In this document: positions 5,372 to 6,511 of the stretch, piece by piece
How positions within the stretch are numbered: position 1 is the stretch's first letter
How the letters are laid out: every line of letters starts with the position of its first letter
From: Rhizobium sp. Q54
GTDB taxonomy: Bacteria > Pseudomonadota > Alphaproteobacteria > Rhizobiales > Beijerinckiaceae
Length of the DNA stretch: 6,511 bases
Direction: 5' to 3'
Assembly (NCBI GenBank): GCA_945901195.1
Contig: CAMDKB010000262.1
Span: 1 to 6,511 of the forward strand
Notes under the pieces: model-generated
What the model was told of the DNA's origin: nothing
Database searches by the model: none
The model's input: the letters and a program-made list of their open reading frames with translations, nothing else
Position numbers and translations under genes: made by a program

Positions 5372-6244
5372 TTAGCCCTTGGCGGCTGATTTTTGTCCCG
5401 CGCTATCCTCACGAATGTAATTTCCGAGGCCGGGGCGGAAGACCTTCTCGTCAAGGAACTGACGCATCGCAACTTCGCGGCCTCCTTCAGTATCGTGGAA
5501 GCGAAGCGCGTCGCTCTTGGCTGCGAGATAATCAGCAGCCTGGGCTTCTGTCATATCGCGGACCATACGAATACCTTCCTTGGTGAAGCGCACGGTGGCT
5601 GTGTTCTTTTCAGCCATCTTGCGGGCCAGCTTGAGAGTTTCTTCGCGCAACTCGCTCTTGGGCACCGAAGAGTTCACAAGGCCGATTTTGGCGGCGACCT
5701 TGCCATCGAACGGATCGCCAGTCATCGAATAATACATGGCGTCGCGCTGGTTCATCACCTGCGTCACATTCCAGCTCACCACGCCGCCGGGGATGATGCC
5801 CCAGTTGACTTCCGAAAGGCCAAACACAGCCTCGTCCGCCGCGATGGCCAGATCGCAACCGATCAGATGGGTAAAGGCGCCGCCGAAGCAAAAGCCGTTG
5901 ACCATGGCGATCGTTGTCTTTGGAAATTTCGACAAACGGCTCCAGCGCCAGCTGTGTGAATTCTGTGCAGCTTCGAAGCGTTGGCGCGGTGCGTTGTCAG
6001 TGCCGCGGAAAAACAGCCGCAGATCCTGCCCTGCACAATAGGCATCGCCAGCTCCGGTCAGAATAAGTACGCGTGTCTTGGCGTCGGTTGCGAGGCGGTA
6101 CAAGGCGTCATCGCAATCTGCATGCAATTGTGGGCTCATCGCGTTGCGTTTGTCGGGACGATTGAGGATCAGCCAAGTGATGCCGCCTTCCTCGCGCTCG
6201 ATCTTGATCGTCTCATAATTGAAATCTGTATCAACAGTCGCCAT
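5372..6244 (-). CDS. Enoyl-CoA hydratase/isomerase, hydroxycinnamoyl-CoA hydratase-lyase-like
   Basis: Crotonase-fold enzyme of 290 aa, most like p-hydroxycinnamoyl-CoA hydratase/lyase (feruloyl-CoA to vanillin plus acetyl-CoA; 276 aa in Pseudomonas fluorescens). Shared stretches include LNRPDKRNAMSP (28-38), LTGAGDAYCAGQDL (62-75), TIAMVNGFCFGG (111-122), CDLAIAADEAVFGLSEVNWGI (130-150, given as two overlapping parts: CDLAIAADEA, VFGLSEVNWGI), DTEGGRE (251-257) and QFLDEK. The oxyanion-hole glycine (G122) and catalytic glutamate (E145, matching Glu143) are present. By alignment from memory, Ser123 is T125, Met70 is Q73, Tyr75 is F78 and Tyr239 is A241; the two tyrosines hold the substrate's phenolic hydroxyl in the known enzyme. 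The true substrate is therefore uncertain. The start at 6244 is preceded by AAGGAGGA, a near-perfect ribosome-binding site; an in-frame extension to 6445 is not protein-like. No CoA ligase or vanillin dehydrogenase gene is visible nearby. Confidence 0.85.
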   Translation of the reverse strand: MATVDTDFNYETIKIEREEGGITWLILNRPDKRNAMSPQLHADCDDALYRLATDAKTRVLILTGAGDAYCAGQDLRLFFRGTDNAPRQRFEAAQNSHSWRWSRLSKFPKTTIAMVNGFCFGGAFTHLIGCDLAIAADEAVFGLSEVNWGIIPGGVVSWNVTQVMNQRDAMYYSMTGDPFDGKVAAKIGLVNSSVPKSELREETLKLARKMAEKNTATVRFTKEGIRMVRDMTEAQAADYLAAKSDALRFHDTEGGREVAMRQFLDEKVFRPGLGNYIREDSAGQKSAAKG

Positions 6245-6313
6245 GGGGTCCTCCTTGTGCCTGCCGGATTGTTTGTCACGGCGCTGGTTGCGCCCTACCG
6301 GCAGTATGGAGGC

Positions 6314-6343
6314 AGCATAGGGCAGACTGGGGCTTCCTGACAA
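6314..6343 (-). promoter_or_regulatory. Possible promoter of the hydratase-lyase-like gene
   Basis: On the minus strand TTGTCA (6343-6338) and TATGCT (6319-6314) are 18 bases apart, a plausible sigma-70-type promoter. Transcription would start near 6307, giving a leader of about 60 nt before the ATG at 6244. Assigned by eye. Confidence 0.4.
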
Positions 6344-6356
6344 CAAGACAGCACGG

Positions 6357-6372
6357 GATTGCCAGGGCAATC
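6357..6372. promoter_or_regulatory. 16-bp palindrome, candidate operator
   Basis: GATTGCC (6357-6363), AG, GGCAATC (6366-6372) form a perfect 7-bp inverted repeat. It lies 14 bases upstream of the putative -35 element of the hydratase gene and about 78 bases before the possible divergent start at 6450. Size and symmetry fit a dimeric regulator such as those of the MarR or TetR families, common near aromatic-acid degradation genes. No regulator gene is visible in the window. Confidence 0.4.
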
Positions 6373-6449
6373 GGGTGAAGAAGTCCGTGACAATCTGGTG
6401 AAAGGCTGAATCTGTCGCGGTCCACTGATTCTTGAGGTGGAGCACGACG

Positions 6450-6511
6450 ATGGCGCATGATGGAATGGACTTCGCAGCGGCTGTTGAGACGACAAGTTTT
6501 CTTTGTTATTT
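6450..6511 (+). CDS. Possible start of a divergent gene, 3'-partial
   Basis: From the ATG at 6450 the frame stays open to the window edge (20 codons, beginning MAHDGMDFAAAVETT). GGTGGAG (6436-6442) seven bases before the ATG is a plausible ribosome-binding site. The orientation is divergent to the hydratase gene, with about 205 bases between the two starts, a normal distance for a shared control region. Too little is seen to name a product, and another start (ATG at 6465) is possible. Confidence 0.35.
   Translation, partial: MAHDGMDFAAAVETTSFLCY

Larger units (their letters stand above)
6273..6393. repeat. Widely spaced 9-bp inverted repeat in the upstream region
   Basis: TTGTCACGG (6273-6281) and CCGTGACAA (6385-6393) are exact reverse complements 103 bases apart. 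They flank the putative promoter of the hydratase gene, whose -35 element (TGACAA on the plus strand, 6338-6343) contains the same TGACAA core. They could be two binding sites for one regulator or a looping pair. A chance 9-bp match in 200 bases is not excluded. Confidence 0.3.

Noticed and set aside
6245..6445. N-terminal extension of the hydratase-lyase-like protein to an ATG at 6445
   Set aside because: The near-perfect ribosome-binding site just before 6244, the length of known homologues and the promoter-like elements in this stretch favour the shorter start.

Overview
The window looks like chromosomal DNA of an alphaproteobacterium, most likely of the Hyphomicrobiales (Rhizobiales). Three things point there: an egtB-egtD pair, an alphaproteobacterial-type GatB that lacks the zinc-site cysteines, and a small Lys/Ala-rich histone H1-like protein. 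Base composition is moderately GC-rich in the genes and clearly AT-rich between about 3590 and 4090. I cannot name the genus. No mobile element, CRISPR array, tRNA or rRNA is visible.

Layout. Positions 1-1885 (+) hold the 3' three-quarters of egtB and a complete egtD. They overlap by four bases (ATGA) and so form a translationally coupled ergothioneine operon. EgtD makes hercynine from histidine, and EgtB joins it to a thiol with O2. A 147-bp gap with an inverted repeat and a promoter-like sequence leads to gatB (2033-3511, +), a subunit of the tRNA-dependent amidotransferase, followed by a hairpin/T-tract terminator.

Next is a 673-bp AT-rich region without a convincing gene. It carries a thrice-repeated octamer, an AT-rich hairpin and a possible promoter, and ends in a ribosome-binding site that can fold into a small hairpin. 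It leads to a 104-aa histone H1-like protein (4185-4499, +) built mainly from 15 consecutive perfect GAKK tetrapeptides and closed by a strong intrinsic terminator.

The right part is read from the minus strand. An enoyl-CoA hydratase/isomerase-family protein closely resembling hydroxycinnamoyl-CoA hydratase-lyase (5372-6244) is followed, after a 9-bp perfect hairpin, by a small secreted or membrane-anchored proline-rich protein of unknown function (4745-5242). Upstream of the hydratase is a control region with a promoter-like sequence, a 16-bp palindrome and a 9-bp inverted repeat. Beyond it a divergent gene may begin (6450 to the end).

I see no clearly new multi-gene system. The best leads are the hydratase-lyase homologue that lacks both tyrosines known to hold the phenolic hydroxyl, the histone-like gene with its recently duplicating repeat units and structured leader, and the palindromic control region at the right end.
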